This document shows, one piece after another, positions 6,581 through 12,737 of a stretch of 36,020 nt of DNA. Source of the stretch: a virus. The stretch is taken from positions 1 to 36,020 of the IMG/VR virus record IMGVR_UViG_3300046811_000129; one strand, 5' to 3'. A program made the translations under genes and the position numbers. Position 1 is the stretch's first letter; every line of letters begins with the position of its first letter. The notes beneath the pieces were generated by a model, which saw only the letters and a program-made list of their open reading frames with translations, had not been told where the DNA came from and did no database searches.

Positions 6581-6804
6581 GTCGGCGCCGCTCGCCCGTG
6601 TGCTGTCCCGATCTCGTCAAGGACGAGGCGATCGTCGTGCCGCGCGGCGAGACGACGTACACGCTCGATTTCGACGACGCGACGATCGAACTGCTCGCCG
6701 CCGGCATCTGCCCGGCTGACGTGGCGCGCCGGGCGTGGGAGTGCCTCGGCTGGAAACGCGAACACTACCGCAACGAGGCGCGGGCCGTGAGTCTGCCGCA
6801 ATGA
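6577..6804 (+). CDS. Small early phage protein, unknown
   Basis: 75-aa protein. Near the start there is a CCPDLVKDE segment, then a beta-type stretch EAIVVPRGETTYTLDFDDAT and a helical end with ICPADVARRAWECLGW. It might be a small regulatory or DNA-binding protein, but no family is recognised. ATGA overlaps on both sides tie it to the coupled early operon, upstream of the J-domain gene. Confidence 0.5.
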   Translation: MSRRRSPVCCPDLVKDEAIVVPRGETTYTLDFDDATIELLAAGICPADVARRAWECLGWKREHYRNEARAVSLPQ

Positions 6805-7463
6805 GTGACGCGACCCGCTACCCGCTCGCCTGGCCGCGCGGCTGGATTCGGACGAAGGCCCGGCGCGCGGCGATGTTCTCGCGGAACCCGCAACGGCAGA
6901 CCGGCGACGGCACGCGCTACCGCGTGCGCTCGGCGCTCAGTGTCGGCGACGGCCTCGAGCGTCTGGCCGGCGAGCTCCGGCGCCTCGGCGCGCGACGGAT
7001 CGTGATCTCGAGCAACTTACGGACGAACCTCGACGGCACGATCACGGCGAAGCAGGCGAAGCAGCTCGACGATCCCGGCGTCGCCGTGTATTTCCACTTG
7101 CACGACGCGCCGCGCGTGCTCGCGTGCGACCGTTGGACGAGTGCCGCGGACAACATGGCGGCGATCGCCGCGCACATCGAAGCGATCCGCGCCCAGGACC
7201 GCTACGGCGTCGGCACGCTCGATCAAGCCTTCGCGGGCTATGCGGCGCTCCCGCCCGTCGGCGGCAGTCAGGGCGGCGACTGGCGCGCGGAGCTCGGCCT
7301 CGGGCCCGACGCGCGCGATCTCACGCTGACCGCCGTCGAGGATCAGTACCGGCGCCTCGTGCTCGAGCGGCACCCGGACCGCGGCGGCTCGCATGACGCG
7401 ATCGTGCGGCTCAACCTCGCGCGCGACGCGGCACGCGCCTTTTTCAAGGACGCGACACCATGA
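6801..7463 (+). CDS. Phage J-domain protein (DnaJ-like C-terminus)
   Basis: 220-aa protein in two parts. The N-terminal domain (1-150) is a conserved phage module beginning RYPLAWPRGWIRTKARRA and containing RIVISSNL, DPGVAVYFHL and RVLACDRWTSAADNMAAIAA. Its function is unknown to me. The C-terminal 60 residues are J-domain-like: LTAVEDQYRRLVLERHPDRG, with the essential HPD tripeptide at 191-193 and a following helix. J domains stimulate Hsp70 (DnaK) ATPase, so the protein may bring host DnaK to a phage complex such as a replication initiator, as lambda uses host DnaJ. That role is inference. ATGA overlaps lie at both ends. Confidence 0.78.
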   Translation: MSDATRYPLAWPRGWIRTKARRAAMFSRNPQRQTGDGTRYRVRSALSVGDGLERLAGELRRLGARRIVISSNLRTNLDGTITAKQAKQLDDPGVAVYFHLHDAPRVLACDRWTSAADNMAAIAAHIEAIRAQDRYGVGTLDQAFAGYAALPPVGGSQGGDWRAELGLGPDARDLTLTAVEDQYRRLVLERHPDRGGSHDAIVRLNLARDAARAFFKDATP

Positions 7464-7717
7464 CCGACACCGCCGACGCCGACGATCTGCTCGCGATCGG
7501 CGCGCTCACGTTCGACGATCGCGCGGACCTGGCAGCGATTGCGCGCAGCGAAGATCCCGCCGAGATCGCCGCGCTGATCCACGCCTACTATCACGACCTC
7601 GACCGCGCCGAGCGCACCCCGCGCGGCCTGCTGTACATCCATCTCGGTCTGCTCACCGGCCACCTCGATCGTCTCGCCCGGCGCGGGTCGCGCGCGCGCA
7701 ATGGCGATCAGCCATGA
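7460..7717 (+). CDS. Small acidic helical protein
   Basis: 85-aa protein of unknown function. It has an acidic start (TDTADADDLL), a helical middle (DPAEIAALIHAYYHDLDRAE) and a basic end (ARRGSRARNGDQP). The start overlaps the J-domain stop as ATGA. Its own stop overlaps an 11-codon reading frame (7714-7749) that leads into the next gene by TGATG. The conserved gene order may mean cooperation with the J-domain protein, but there is no direct evidence. Confidence 0.5.
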   Translation: MTDTADADDLLAIGALTFDDRADLAAIARSEDPAEIAALIHAYYHDLDRAERTPRGLLYIHLGLLTGHLDRLARRGSRARNGDQP

Positions 7718-7748
7718 CCCCCCACACCCTCAGACTGGAGACGCACTG

Positions 7749-9116
7749 ATGACGCTCTATCTCGTCCTGTTCCACGTCCAAGACGCCGCCGGGCGCCCGA
7801 TCGCCGGCGCGTCGGTGTCTGCCGCGAGCCCCGCCGGCGCCTGGAGCTCGTCGACGAACCCGTGCGGCGACGTGATCGATCCCGGTTCGGGGATCGCCGG
7901 TGTCATGTTGTCGGCGGGCGACTACGTGCTGACGTTCAGCAAAGCCGGCTACGAGACGCGATCGCTCGACGTGCACATCGCCACCGAAGGCCCGCCGATT
8001 CGCGTCGGTCTGGAGCGCGGCTCGTCGACGGTGCCCGGTCGTCCAGATGGGACGCTGCCGCCGGTCCCGACGCGCGCCCAGGTGTGCGCGGTACAACACT
8101 CGCTCGCGGGCCTGACGTACGAGACGCAGGCGCACGGCGCGATTCCCGCGTGGTTCTACGGGGCGCTCGACAACGACGACCGCGCCCGCGCTCGCGACGC
8201 GCACCGCGCAGCCGGTGACACCCACGTGCCGATGCCGGTGACCGAGGCGTACCGCGAAGGCGGCACGAACTGGCCGCCCGCGCTGCGCGAGGGCTACGAC
8301 TACACCCAAGACCTCGACACGTATCGCATGCTGGCGCACGAACTGATCGCCGACGGTTTCTTCATCGACTGCGCGCTCGGCGGCGACGGCCTCGGCAGCG
8401 GGCCCGACTACAACGACCCCGTCGGCAGAACCTACGGCCACGAATGGCTGATGGCGAATCTCGAGCGGATGATCCGCGCGCTGCAAGGCGACGGCACCGC
8501 CGCGCGCCCCGACCTCACGCCGTGGATTCTGTTTCGTCCCGGTTGGGATGCGGTGTTCTATTCGTGGGGCGGCTCGGCGCAAAAGACGGGCCTGTCGCTG
8601 CGCTGGTGGCGTCAGCTCGCGATCGAACGGGCGATCACGGTCGCGCCGCTCTCCGCGAAGGAGCTGGACGACCAGCAGCGGCGCGTTAAAAGTTTCGGTG
8701 AGCTGTTCCGCCGCGTGCTGCCGAGCGGGTACTTGGGCATCGAGCACACGCCCGGAAATATTCCGTGCGGTGAAGGCGGCGGCGACTATGCGCCTGGCGG
8801 ACTGATGACGACGTACGACACGATCATGGGCGAGTACAACACGTTCCACGAGGATTCGTACTGGCAGATCGCGGGCCGGATGATCTCGCCCTACCACCGA
8901 CCGGCCGACCAGCCACGCGGCGACGATCCCAATCCGCCGTTCTATCTCGGGCCGGGCAGTCCACGCGGGCCGTACTACTACATCGTGTTCGAGCCGACGA
9001 AAAACGGCGTCTACGAATGGTGCCGCGGGCGCTGCACGCGCGAAGCGATGCAACAGGAGGACGCGTACATCCGCGGGACCGGCGCGACGCTGACCGGCTA
9101 CCCGGTGATCTGGTGA
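7749..9116 (+). CDS. CarboxypepD_reg-like domain plus large unknown domain
   Basis: 455-aa protein. Residues 1-90 look like a carboxypeptidase-regulatory or PEGA-type beta-sandwich (VQDAAGRPIAGASVSAASPA, then LSAGDYVLTFSKAGYETRSL). The remainder is a Trp/Tyr-rich domain with LTPWILFRPGWDAVFYSW, MTTYDTIMGEYNTFHEDSYW and YYYIVFEPTKNGVYEW. These read like a glycan-active barrel, but no catalytic pair is assigned. There is no signal peptide. It starts at ATG 7749 with GGAG about 10 bases upstream. The next two genes encode exported or membrane proteins, so an envelope- or glycan-directed role (lysis, adsorption) is possible. Function unproven. Confidence 0.5.
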   Translation: MTLYLVLFHVQDAAGRPIAGASVSAASPAGAWSSSTNPCGDVIDPGSGIAGVMLSAGDYVLTFSKAGYETRSLDVHIATEGPPIRVGLERGSSTVPGRPDGTLPPVPTRAQVCAVQHSLAGLTYETQAHGAIPAWFYGALDNDDRARARDAHRAAGDTHVPMPVTEAYREGGTNWPPALREGYDYTQDLDTYRMLAHELIADGFFIDCALGGDGLGSGPDYNDPVGRTYGHEWLMANLERMIRALQGDGTAARPDLTPWILFRPGWDAVFYSWGGSAQKTGLSLRWWRQLAIERAITVAPLSAKELDDQQRRVKSFGELFRRVLPSGYLGIEHTPGNIPCGEGGGDYAPGGLMTTYDTIMGEYNTFHEDSYWQIAGRMISPYHRPADQPRGDDPNPPFYLGPGSPRGPYYYIVFEPTKNGVYEWCRGRCTREAMQQEDAYIRGTGATLTGYPVIW

Positions 9117-9499
9117 CACGGATCGCGGCGCTCGCGCTGGCGCTTTGTCTGTCCTCAACCGCTCGAGCAGACGCGCAGGACGATCCGGCGCCCGCGCCGC
9201 CGGCCAAACCGTTCACGTACACGGACGGCCCCGTCTCGATGGTCGTCGCGATGGCCGGGACCGTCGTCGCCGCGGCCGGCTTCGGGCTGATGCTCCGCAC
9301 GACGGGGCCGTGTTACTGCGAGCCGCGGACCGCCTGGGTCGTCGGCGGCGTGATCGTCGTCGCCGCCGGCGTCACGATGGTGTGGCTCGGCTTGCGCGAT
9401 AAGCGCGTGACGGTGTTCCCGATCGTGACGCCGACCGCCGGCGGCGCCGTCGCCGTGATCCGGTGGGGCGGCCGGCGGTCGGACGGATCGGGACCGTGA
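9113..9499 (+). CDS. Exported two-span membrane protein
   Basis: 128-aa protein starting at GTG 9113 (GTGA overlap). Residues 1-21 are a signal-peptide-like segment (MTRIAALALALCLSSTARAD) with an ARADA cleavage-like end. A Pro-rich stretch follows, then two hydrophobic helices: about 44-62 (VSMVVAMAGTVVAAAGFGLM) and about 75-92 (WVVGGVIVVAAGVTMVWLG). A CYCE motif lies between them. It could be a holin-like or envelope protein encoded next to a lipoprotein-like gene, but there is no family match. Gene order suggests a joint function with the 455-aa protein upstream. Confidence 0.5.
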   Translation: MTRIAALALALCLSSTARADAQDDPAPAPPAKPFTYTDGPVSMVVAMAGTVVAAAGFGLMLRTTGPCYCEPRTAWVVGGVIVVAAGVTMVWLGLRDKRVTVFPIVTPTAGGAVAVIRWGGRRSDGSGP

Positions 9500-9711
9500 C
9501 GCGCGGCGCCGGCGCGGCGCTCGTCGCCCTGGCGCTCGCTGCCGCGGCCGCCTGCGCGAGCTTGCGGCACCTCGACGCCGGGATCGAGCAGGTCCGCGCG
9601 ATCGTCCAGGCGAACGACTGCCACGACGGCGCGCCGGCGCGGATCCTCGTCGATCCGCATTGCGTGCAGGGCATTTGCGGCGTGACGTGCGCGCCGGACC
9701 GTTGGCGGTAG
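9496..9711 (+). CDS. Small lipoprotein-like Cys-rich protein
   Basis: 71-aa protein from GTG 9496 (GTGA overlap). A short basic start (MTRGAGA) is followed by a hydrophobic ALVALALAAAAAC segment whose Cys near residue 20 could be a lipobox cysteine, although the preceding residues are all Ala rather than the ideal Leu-x-x. The mature part has four more cysteines (NDCHDG, PHCVQGICGVTCAPD), likely disulphides, which fits the periplasm. Two-component spanins include a small lipoprotein, but this one lacks the Pro-rich look of Rz1. Function open. Confidence 0.5.
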   Translation: MTRGAGAALVALALAAAAACASLRHLDAGIEQVRAIVQANDCHDGAPARILVDPHCVQGICGVTCAPDRWR

Positions 9712-9733
9712 GGAGATGGTTGGGAGGCGCCAG

Positions 9734-10243
9734 GTGACCGAGATCGACGACCCCACGACGACGGAGCGCCGGCTCCTCGCGCTGGCGCACGAGGCGGCGC
9801 TCGCGCACCACTTCGCGGCGTTCGACGACTACAGCACCGACGCGCACCTGGCGCACGACCACGACTTCGGCGCGTGTCCGCATCCCGACTGTACGATCGT
9901 CCGGAACTGCGCGGCGCGCGACGCGCCCACCTGGCCCGGCCTGATGGCAGGGTTCACGCCGCCGGCCGCGCCCGATCGCACGACCACTAACAGCGGCGAT
10001 GTCGGCGGCCCGTCGCTCGACACGACGCCACGCGCCGCGGGCGCTAGACTTGGCCTCGAGGAGATCCCGATGACGAACACCGACACCGCGCCGATCGCCG
10101 ATGCCACGACCAACACCGCCGGCGCCGACACCACGACGATCACGCGCTGCGCGTGCGGCGTGCCGCTCGGGACCGCGCACTACTGCGCCGCGCGGGATCA
10201 TAATTGGGTGAAGGCGCCCGAGCCGGCGGACGACGCCGACTAA
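9734..10243 (+). CDS. His/Cys-containing phage protein, possible internal start
   Basis: 169-aa protein. GTG 9734 is preferred because GGAGG lies six bases upstream; the ATG at 9716 abuts its only purine run. Residues about 45-58 carry HDHDFGACPHPDC, and the C-terminus has CACGVPLGTAHYCA (about residues 135-148). These are two possible metal sites joined by a Thr/Asn/Ala-rich linker. Inside the gene, GAGGAG (10058-10063) lies seven bases before an in-frame ATG at 10070. A 57-aa form with only the second Cys motif may therefore also be made. This is the last gene of the early operon, facing the leftward pair at 10259. Confidence 0.55.
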   Translation: MTEIDDPTTTERRLLALAHEAALAHHFAAFDDYSTDAHLAHDHDFGACPHPDCTIVRNCAARDAPTWPGLMAGFTPPAAPDRTTTNSGDVGGPSLDTTPRAAGARLGLEEIPMTNTDTAPIADATTNTAGADTTTITRCACGVPLGTAHYCAARDHNWVKAPEPADDAD

Positions 10244-10258
10244 CGGGCCGGTATCTTT

Positions 10259-10522
10259 TTACGCCGGCGGATCCGATCGCTGCAGGAGCTCGCGCACGAG
10301 GGCCTCGAGCCGGGCCACCGTTTCCCGCAGATCCTCATGTTCCTCGCGCGCCGTCAGCGCGGTATCTGCCGCGGTGCCCAGGGCACGCCCGGCGCGGGCG
10401 TGGGCGTCGCTCGCCTCACCGAGCGCGCGGCCCGCGCGCGCGGTCGCTTCGCTCGCCTCGACTAGCGCGACCGTCGACGCCTTGATCGCGTCAAATACCG
10501 GGCGAAACAGATCGGCGCTCAT
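10259..10522 (-). CDS. Ala-rich coiled-coil protein of the RHH operon
   Basis: 87-aa leftward protein, start ATG at 10522 overlapping the RHH gene stop as ATGA. It is almost entirely helical. Two near-repeats, ATARAGRALGEASD and AHARAGRALGTAAD, are followed by a heptad-like end (EDLRETVARLEALVRELLQR), so it probably forms a coiled coil. It is co-transcribed with the ribbon-helix-helix gene from the promoter at 10666-10693. It could be a partner, an anti-repressor or the second gene of a toxin-antitoxin-like pair. No direct evidence separates these. Confidence 0.55.
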   Translation of the reverse strand: MSADLFRPVFDAIKASTVALVEASEATARAGRALGEASDAHARAGRALGTAADTALTAREEHEDLRETVARLEALVRELLQRSDPPA

Positions 10523-10656
10523 CGCCCCGCCTTCTTGACCCACTCCGCGAGCAGTTTCAAGAGCACGTCCTTCGCGGTCACGCCTTGCGCCGCGGCTTTG
10601 CTCTTGACCTTCCGCCACAGCTCCTCGTCGATGTCCCGCAGGATGTACGCCGCCAT
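10519..10656 (-). CDS. 45-aa ribbon-helix-helix-like DNA-binding protein
   Basis: Tiny leftward protein, start ATG at 10656. AAYILRDIDEELWRKVKSKA then QGVTAKDVLLKLLAEWVKK gives a short beta strand followed by two helices. This is the size and layout of the Arc/Mnt/CopG ribbon-helix-helix fold, which binds DNA as paired strands of a dimer. A longer frame back to 10731 would run through the promoter, so the short start is chosen. A near-consensus promoter lies immediately upstream, leaving a leader of about two bases. A divergent strong promoter with a TAGATA direct repeat in its spacer is a plausible operator. Repressor role inferred. Confidence 0.6.
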   Translation of the reverse strand: MAAYILRDIDEELWRKVKSKAAAQGVTAKDVLLKLLAEWVKKAGR

Positions 10657-10665
10657 ATCCCGAAG

Positions 10666-10693
10666 TCTATAAGCAACGTTATCAAGCTGTCCA
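10666..10693 (-). promoter_or_regulatory. Leftward promoter of the RHH operon
   Basis: On the minus strand TGGACA (10693-10688, five of six to consensus) is followed after 16 bases by TATAGA (10671-10666). The RHH start codon begins 9 bases after the -10 element, so the transcript would be almost leaderless, and no Shine-Dalgarno sequence is present. It is divergent from and 31 bases away from the rightward promoter at 10725. Confidence 0.55.
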
Positions 10694-10724
10694 GAAATAA
10701 ATGTTCGATCCGGCGCGAGGCCGC

Positions 10725-10753
10725 TTGACATCTAGATAATGTAGATATACTAT
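10725..10753 (+). promoter_or_regulatory. Strong rightward promoter with operator-like repeat
   Basis: A perfect TTGACA (10725-10730) is followed by a 17-base spacer and TACTAT (10748-10753); TATACT at 10746 is an alternative with a 15-base spacer. Two direct copies of TAGATA (10733-10738 and 10742-10747), nine bases apart, lie exactly between the -35 and -10 elements, where a repressor would block polymerase. The neighbouring RHH protein is the obvious candidate binder. It drives the operon starting at 10893. Confidence 0.65.
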
Positions 10754-10774
10754 CAGGGTGTTCGTTGTTGAAGC

Positions 10775-10809
10775 GGTGCCGGCGCGGTGGTTCAGACCTC
10801 GCCAGCACC
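10775..10809 (+). promoter_or_regulatory. Stem-loop in the 5' leader of the 10893 operon
   Basis: GGTGC (10775-10779) pairs with GCACC (10805-10809). After one mismatch GGCG (10781-10784) pairs with CGCC (10800-10803), and an inner GGT/ACC pair (10786-10788 with 10796-10798) is possible. It lies about 15-50 bases after the predicted transcription start. It may be a structured leader, an attenuator or a short RNA; there is no known riboswitch match. Confidence 0.4.
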
Positions 10810-10839
10810 TAACCCGTAACCGAGACCGATTCGGCCGCG

Positions 10840-10865
10840 GGCTCCCGTCAGTGTAAAGGGGAGCC
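10840..10865 (+). promoter_or_regulatory. Second leader stem-loop before gene 10893
   Basis: GGCTCCC (10840-10846) is perfectly complementary to GGGAGCC (10859-10865), with a 12-base loop containing AGTGTAAA. It ends 27 bases before the start codon at 10893. No U-run follows, so it is not a classical terminator; it may control translation or RNA stability. Confidence 0.4.
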
Positions 10866-10892
10866 ACGCCGCCACGCAAAGGCAGGCCCCTC

Positions 10893-11207
10893 ATGGCACG
10901 CACCGCACGCACGACCGGCATTCCCGCCGCCGCCTGGTTCTACTCCCAATCCTTCCACTCGACGACCGTCGTCCCGGCGTCCGCGCCGGCGCGCGCGGAC
11001 CTGTTCGCGCCCGAGACGCCGGCGGACACCCAGTTTTACGCCGGCTTGCTGCTCGAGGCCTTCGACACGCGCGAGGCGCTCGAGGCCGAGCTCGAGGATC
11101 AGGCGCTCGTCGCCGACCGCGACCTCGAGCGCGAAGCCGCTTATCGGGCCGACCGCGAGGGCGACGCCTGCGGGACGGCCTGCGGCTACTGCGGGCGGTG
11201 CTCGTAA
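10893..11207 (+). CDS. Small acidic protein with C-terminal Cys cluster
   Basis: 104-aa protein, first gene after the strong promoter and the structured leader. The N-terminus is Ala/Thr-rich with AAAWFYSQSFHSTT. The middle is a highly acidic helix (LEAFDTREALEAELEDQALV). The last residues are a Cys cluster (CGTACGYCGRCS) that may bind metal. Only a weak ribosome-binding site precedes the ATG, which with the leader hairpins suggests translational control. Function unknown; as the first product of the switch-controlled operon it may be a regulator. Confidence 0.55.
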   Translation: MARTARTTGIPAAAWFYSQSFHSTTVVPASAPARADLFAPETPADTQFYAGLLLEAFDTREALEAELEDQALVADRDLEREAAYRADREGDACGTACGYCGRCS

Positions 11208-11398
11208 TGGCCGCCGCCGCGCCGCGCCTCACCCTGACGCCGACCGAGCTCGCCGCCGTGGTGCGACTGCTCGGCCGCGGTCGCTCGCTCGCCGACTGTC
11301 TGCGCCGCATCGAATTGCAGCGCGGCCTATTCACCGAGGCCCGCGTCGACCTGGCGCCGCGCCGCACCGTCACCCGTACCCGAACGCAGGACCGTTAA
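11207..11398 (+). CDS. Small basic helical protein
   Basis: 63-aa protein starting at ATG 11207, overlapping the previous TAA (TAATG). Its core, LTLTPTELAAVVRLLGRGRS followed by LADCLRRIELQRG, reads like a compact helical, possibly DNA-binding, unit with a basic tail (RTVTRTRTQDR). A GTG at 11198 would add three residues. No family is recognised. It sits between the Cys-cluster gene and the conserved 148-aa gene. Confidence 0.5.
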   Translation: MAAAAPRLTLTPTELAAVVRLLGRGRSLADCLRRIELQRGLFTEARVDLAPRRTVTRTRTQDR

Positions 11399-11400
11399 TC

Positions 11401-11847
11401 ATGGCGACCAACATCAACGATTTCTTTCCCTCGACCTATCTCAAGGCCTACGACCTGAAGGGCAAGACCCCGACGGTCACAATCGATCGCGTCGAGTTTG
11501 CTCAAGTCCGCGGCGGGCGGACGGGCACGGTCGACACCAAAGCGATCGTCTTTTTTCAGAACAAGGGCAAAGGGCTCTTGCTGAACAAAACCAACGCGCG
11601 GAGCATCATCGCGATCGCCGGCACCGCGATCACCGAGGAGTGGCGCGGCGTCGCGATCACGCTCGTCGCGACCGTGGACACCTTCGGGAAAGAGAAGCAC
11701 GACGTCATCCGGATTCAGGCACCCGCGCGCGCCGCGGTGTCGCCGCCGGCGCCACCGACGTCGACGACACGCCCGCGGCAGGCCGCGGCGATCTTCACGG
11801 ACGCGCTCGAGATTGATCTCGCCGACGGGGAAGGGACGGCCTACTAA
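11401..11847 (+). CDS. Conserved phage protein next to a RecB-like nuclease
   Basis: 148-aa protein of a type I recognise from many phage replication or recombination regions, function unknown. Its features are FFPSTYLKAYDLKGKTPTVT (9-28), a VDTKAIVFFQNKGKGLLLNK strand-turn block, TNARSIIAIAG, and WRGVAITLVATVDTF with a final VIRIQAPAR. The pattern of beta strands with conserved Lys/Asn suggests a small OB-like fold that could bind nucleic acid; this is inference. A Pro/Thr-rich linker and an acidic tail follow, as in single-strand-binding proteins. TAATG overlap joins it to the nuclease gene. Confidence 0.6.
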   Translation: MATNINDFFPSTYLKAYDLKGKTPTVTIDRVEFAQVRGGRTGTVDTKAIVFFQNKGKGLLLNKTNARSIIAIAGTAITEEWRGVAITLVATVDTFGKEKHDVIRIQAPARAAVSPPAPPTSTTRPRQAAAIFTDALEIDLADGEGTAY

Positions 11848-12704
11848 TGGCGACCCAGGTGCGACAGGTCAACGGCCCCAACGGCCGATTCTACGAGGTC
11901 GACGGCGAACTCTATCCGTCGGTCACGCACATCCTCGGCGCCATCAACAAGCCGGCGCTCGTCCCGTGGGCGGCCAAACAGGAGCGCGCGGCCGTCAGCG
12001 CGGCCGCGGCGACGCTCTACAGCGAATTGAGCGCGGCCGGGCAGCAGTACCCCGCCTCGTGGTTCGCGACCGCGCTCGCGACGAAGCTCGGGAGCCTCAA
12101 GGCCCACGAGCGCACGCTGGCGCGCGCCGGCGACATCGGCAGCGAAGCGCACCAGGCGATCGAGTGGTTGCTCCGGACCGCGCTCGGCAGCGAGGCGGGC
12201 CCGAAACCCGTGATCAGCGCGCCGGCGCGGATCGCCGTCGAGGCGTTCAAGGCGTGGGCGCTCGAGGTGCAACTCAAACCGATCCTCATTGAACGGGTCG
12301 TGTTCTCGAAGCGGCACCGCTACGCCGGCACGCTGGACTTGCTCGCGCGCGTCAACGGCGAGCTCGTCACGATTGACTTCAAGACGGGGAAGGCGGTCTA
12401 TGCCGAGGCGCATCTCCAAGCCGCGGCTTACGGCGCCGCGCTCGCCGAGATGGGCTATACGACGCCGGCGCGTGCGCTGATTGTCCGGCTGCCGAAAGTG
12501 GCCGGCGATCCGCCTGTCGAGGTGGTCCCCGTGCCCGACGCGCCAACGCTGCTGCCGGTGTTTCTCGCGACGCGCGCGCTGTGGGAATGGTCGTATTCGA
12601 ACGAACAGGCATTCAAGGCGCGCAAGCCGCGCGCGGCGAAGGCCGAGCCGTTGCCGCCGCTGCCGCGGATCGTCAAGGTCGAGCCGATCGCGCGGGCGCG
12701 CTAG
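11847..12704 (+). CDS. Second PD-(D/E)XK nuclease (RecB-like)
   Basis: 285-aa protein with an intact RecB-type nuclease core. GSEAHQAIEW (99-108, H102) gives the first motif. The active site is YAGTLDLLARV (159-169, D164) and TIDFKTGKAV (175-184, D177 and K179), followed by QAAAYGAAL (191-199, Q191 and Y195). An N-terminal VDGELYPSVTHILGAINKP segment parallels DGARVPSVTGVLHRAG in the nuclease at 2564, so the two are probably distant paralogues. It may process DNA ends or act as a Cas4-like or defence-related nuclease; the substrate is unknown. The start overlaps the previous stop (TAATG). Confidence 0.8.
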   Translation: MATQVRQVNGPNGRFYEVDGELYPSVTHILGAINKPALVPWAAKQERAAVSAAAATLYSELSAAGQQYPASWFATALATKLGSLKAHERTLARAGDIGSEAHQAIEWLLRTALGSEAGPKPVISAPARIAVEAFKAWALEVQLKPILIERVVFSKRHRYAGTLDLLARVNGELVTIDFKTGKAVYAEAHLQAAAYGAALAEMGYTTPARALIVRLPKVAGDPPVEVVPVPDAPTLLPVFLATRALWEWSYSNEQAFKARKPRAAKAEPLPPLPRIVKVEPIARAR

Positions 12705-12706
12705 GT

Positions 12707-12736
12707 GGGAAAAGGCGGGAAAAGGCGGGAAAAGGC
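12707..12736 (+). repeat. Three tandem GGGAAAAGGC repeats
   Basis: Three perfect tandem copies of the 10-base unit GGGAAAAGGC, with a partial fourth (GGGGAACG), lie just after the nuclease stop. The 10-base period puts the copies on the same face of the helix, as for regulator or iteron-like binding sites. A TATACT -10-like hexamer lies at 12761-12766, so the repeats sit just upstream of its -35 position. Confidence 0.85.
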
Positions 12737-12737
12737 G

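Noticed and set aside
10243-10261. Rho-independent terminator with the T-run at 10255-10260
   Set aside because: The only flanking complementarity (GCCGG with CCGGC) straddles the T-run rather than preceding it, and the T-run also forms part of the leftward stop codon; not convincing.
10775-10809. tRNA or tRNA-like element in the leader
   Set aside because: The GGTTCA segment and a stem are present, but no cloverleaf, anticodon stem or acceptor stem can be drawn.
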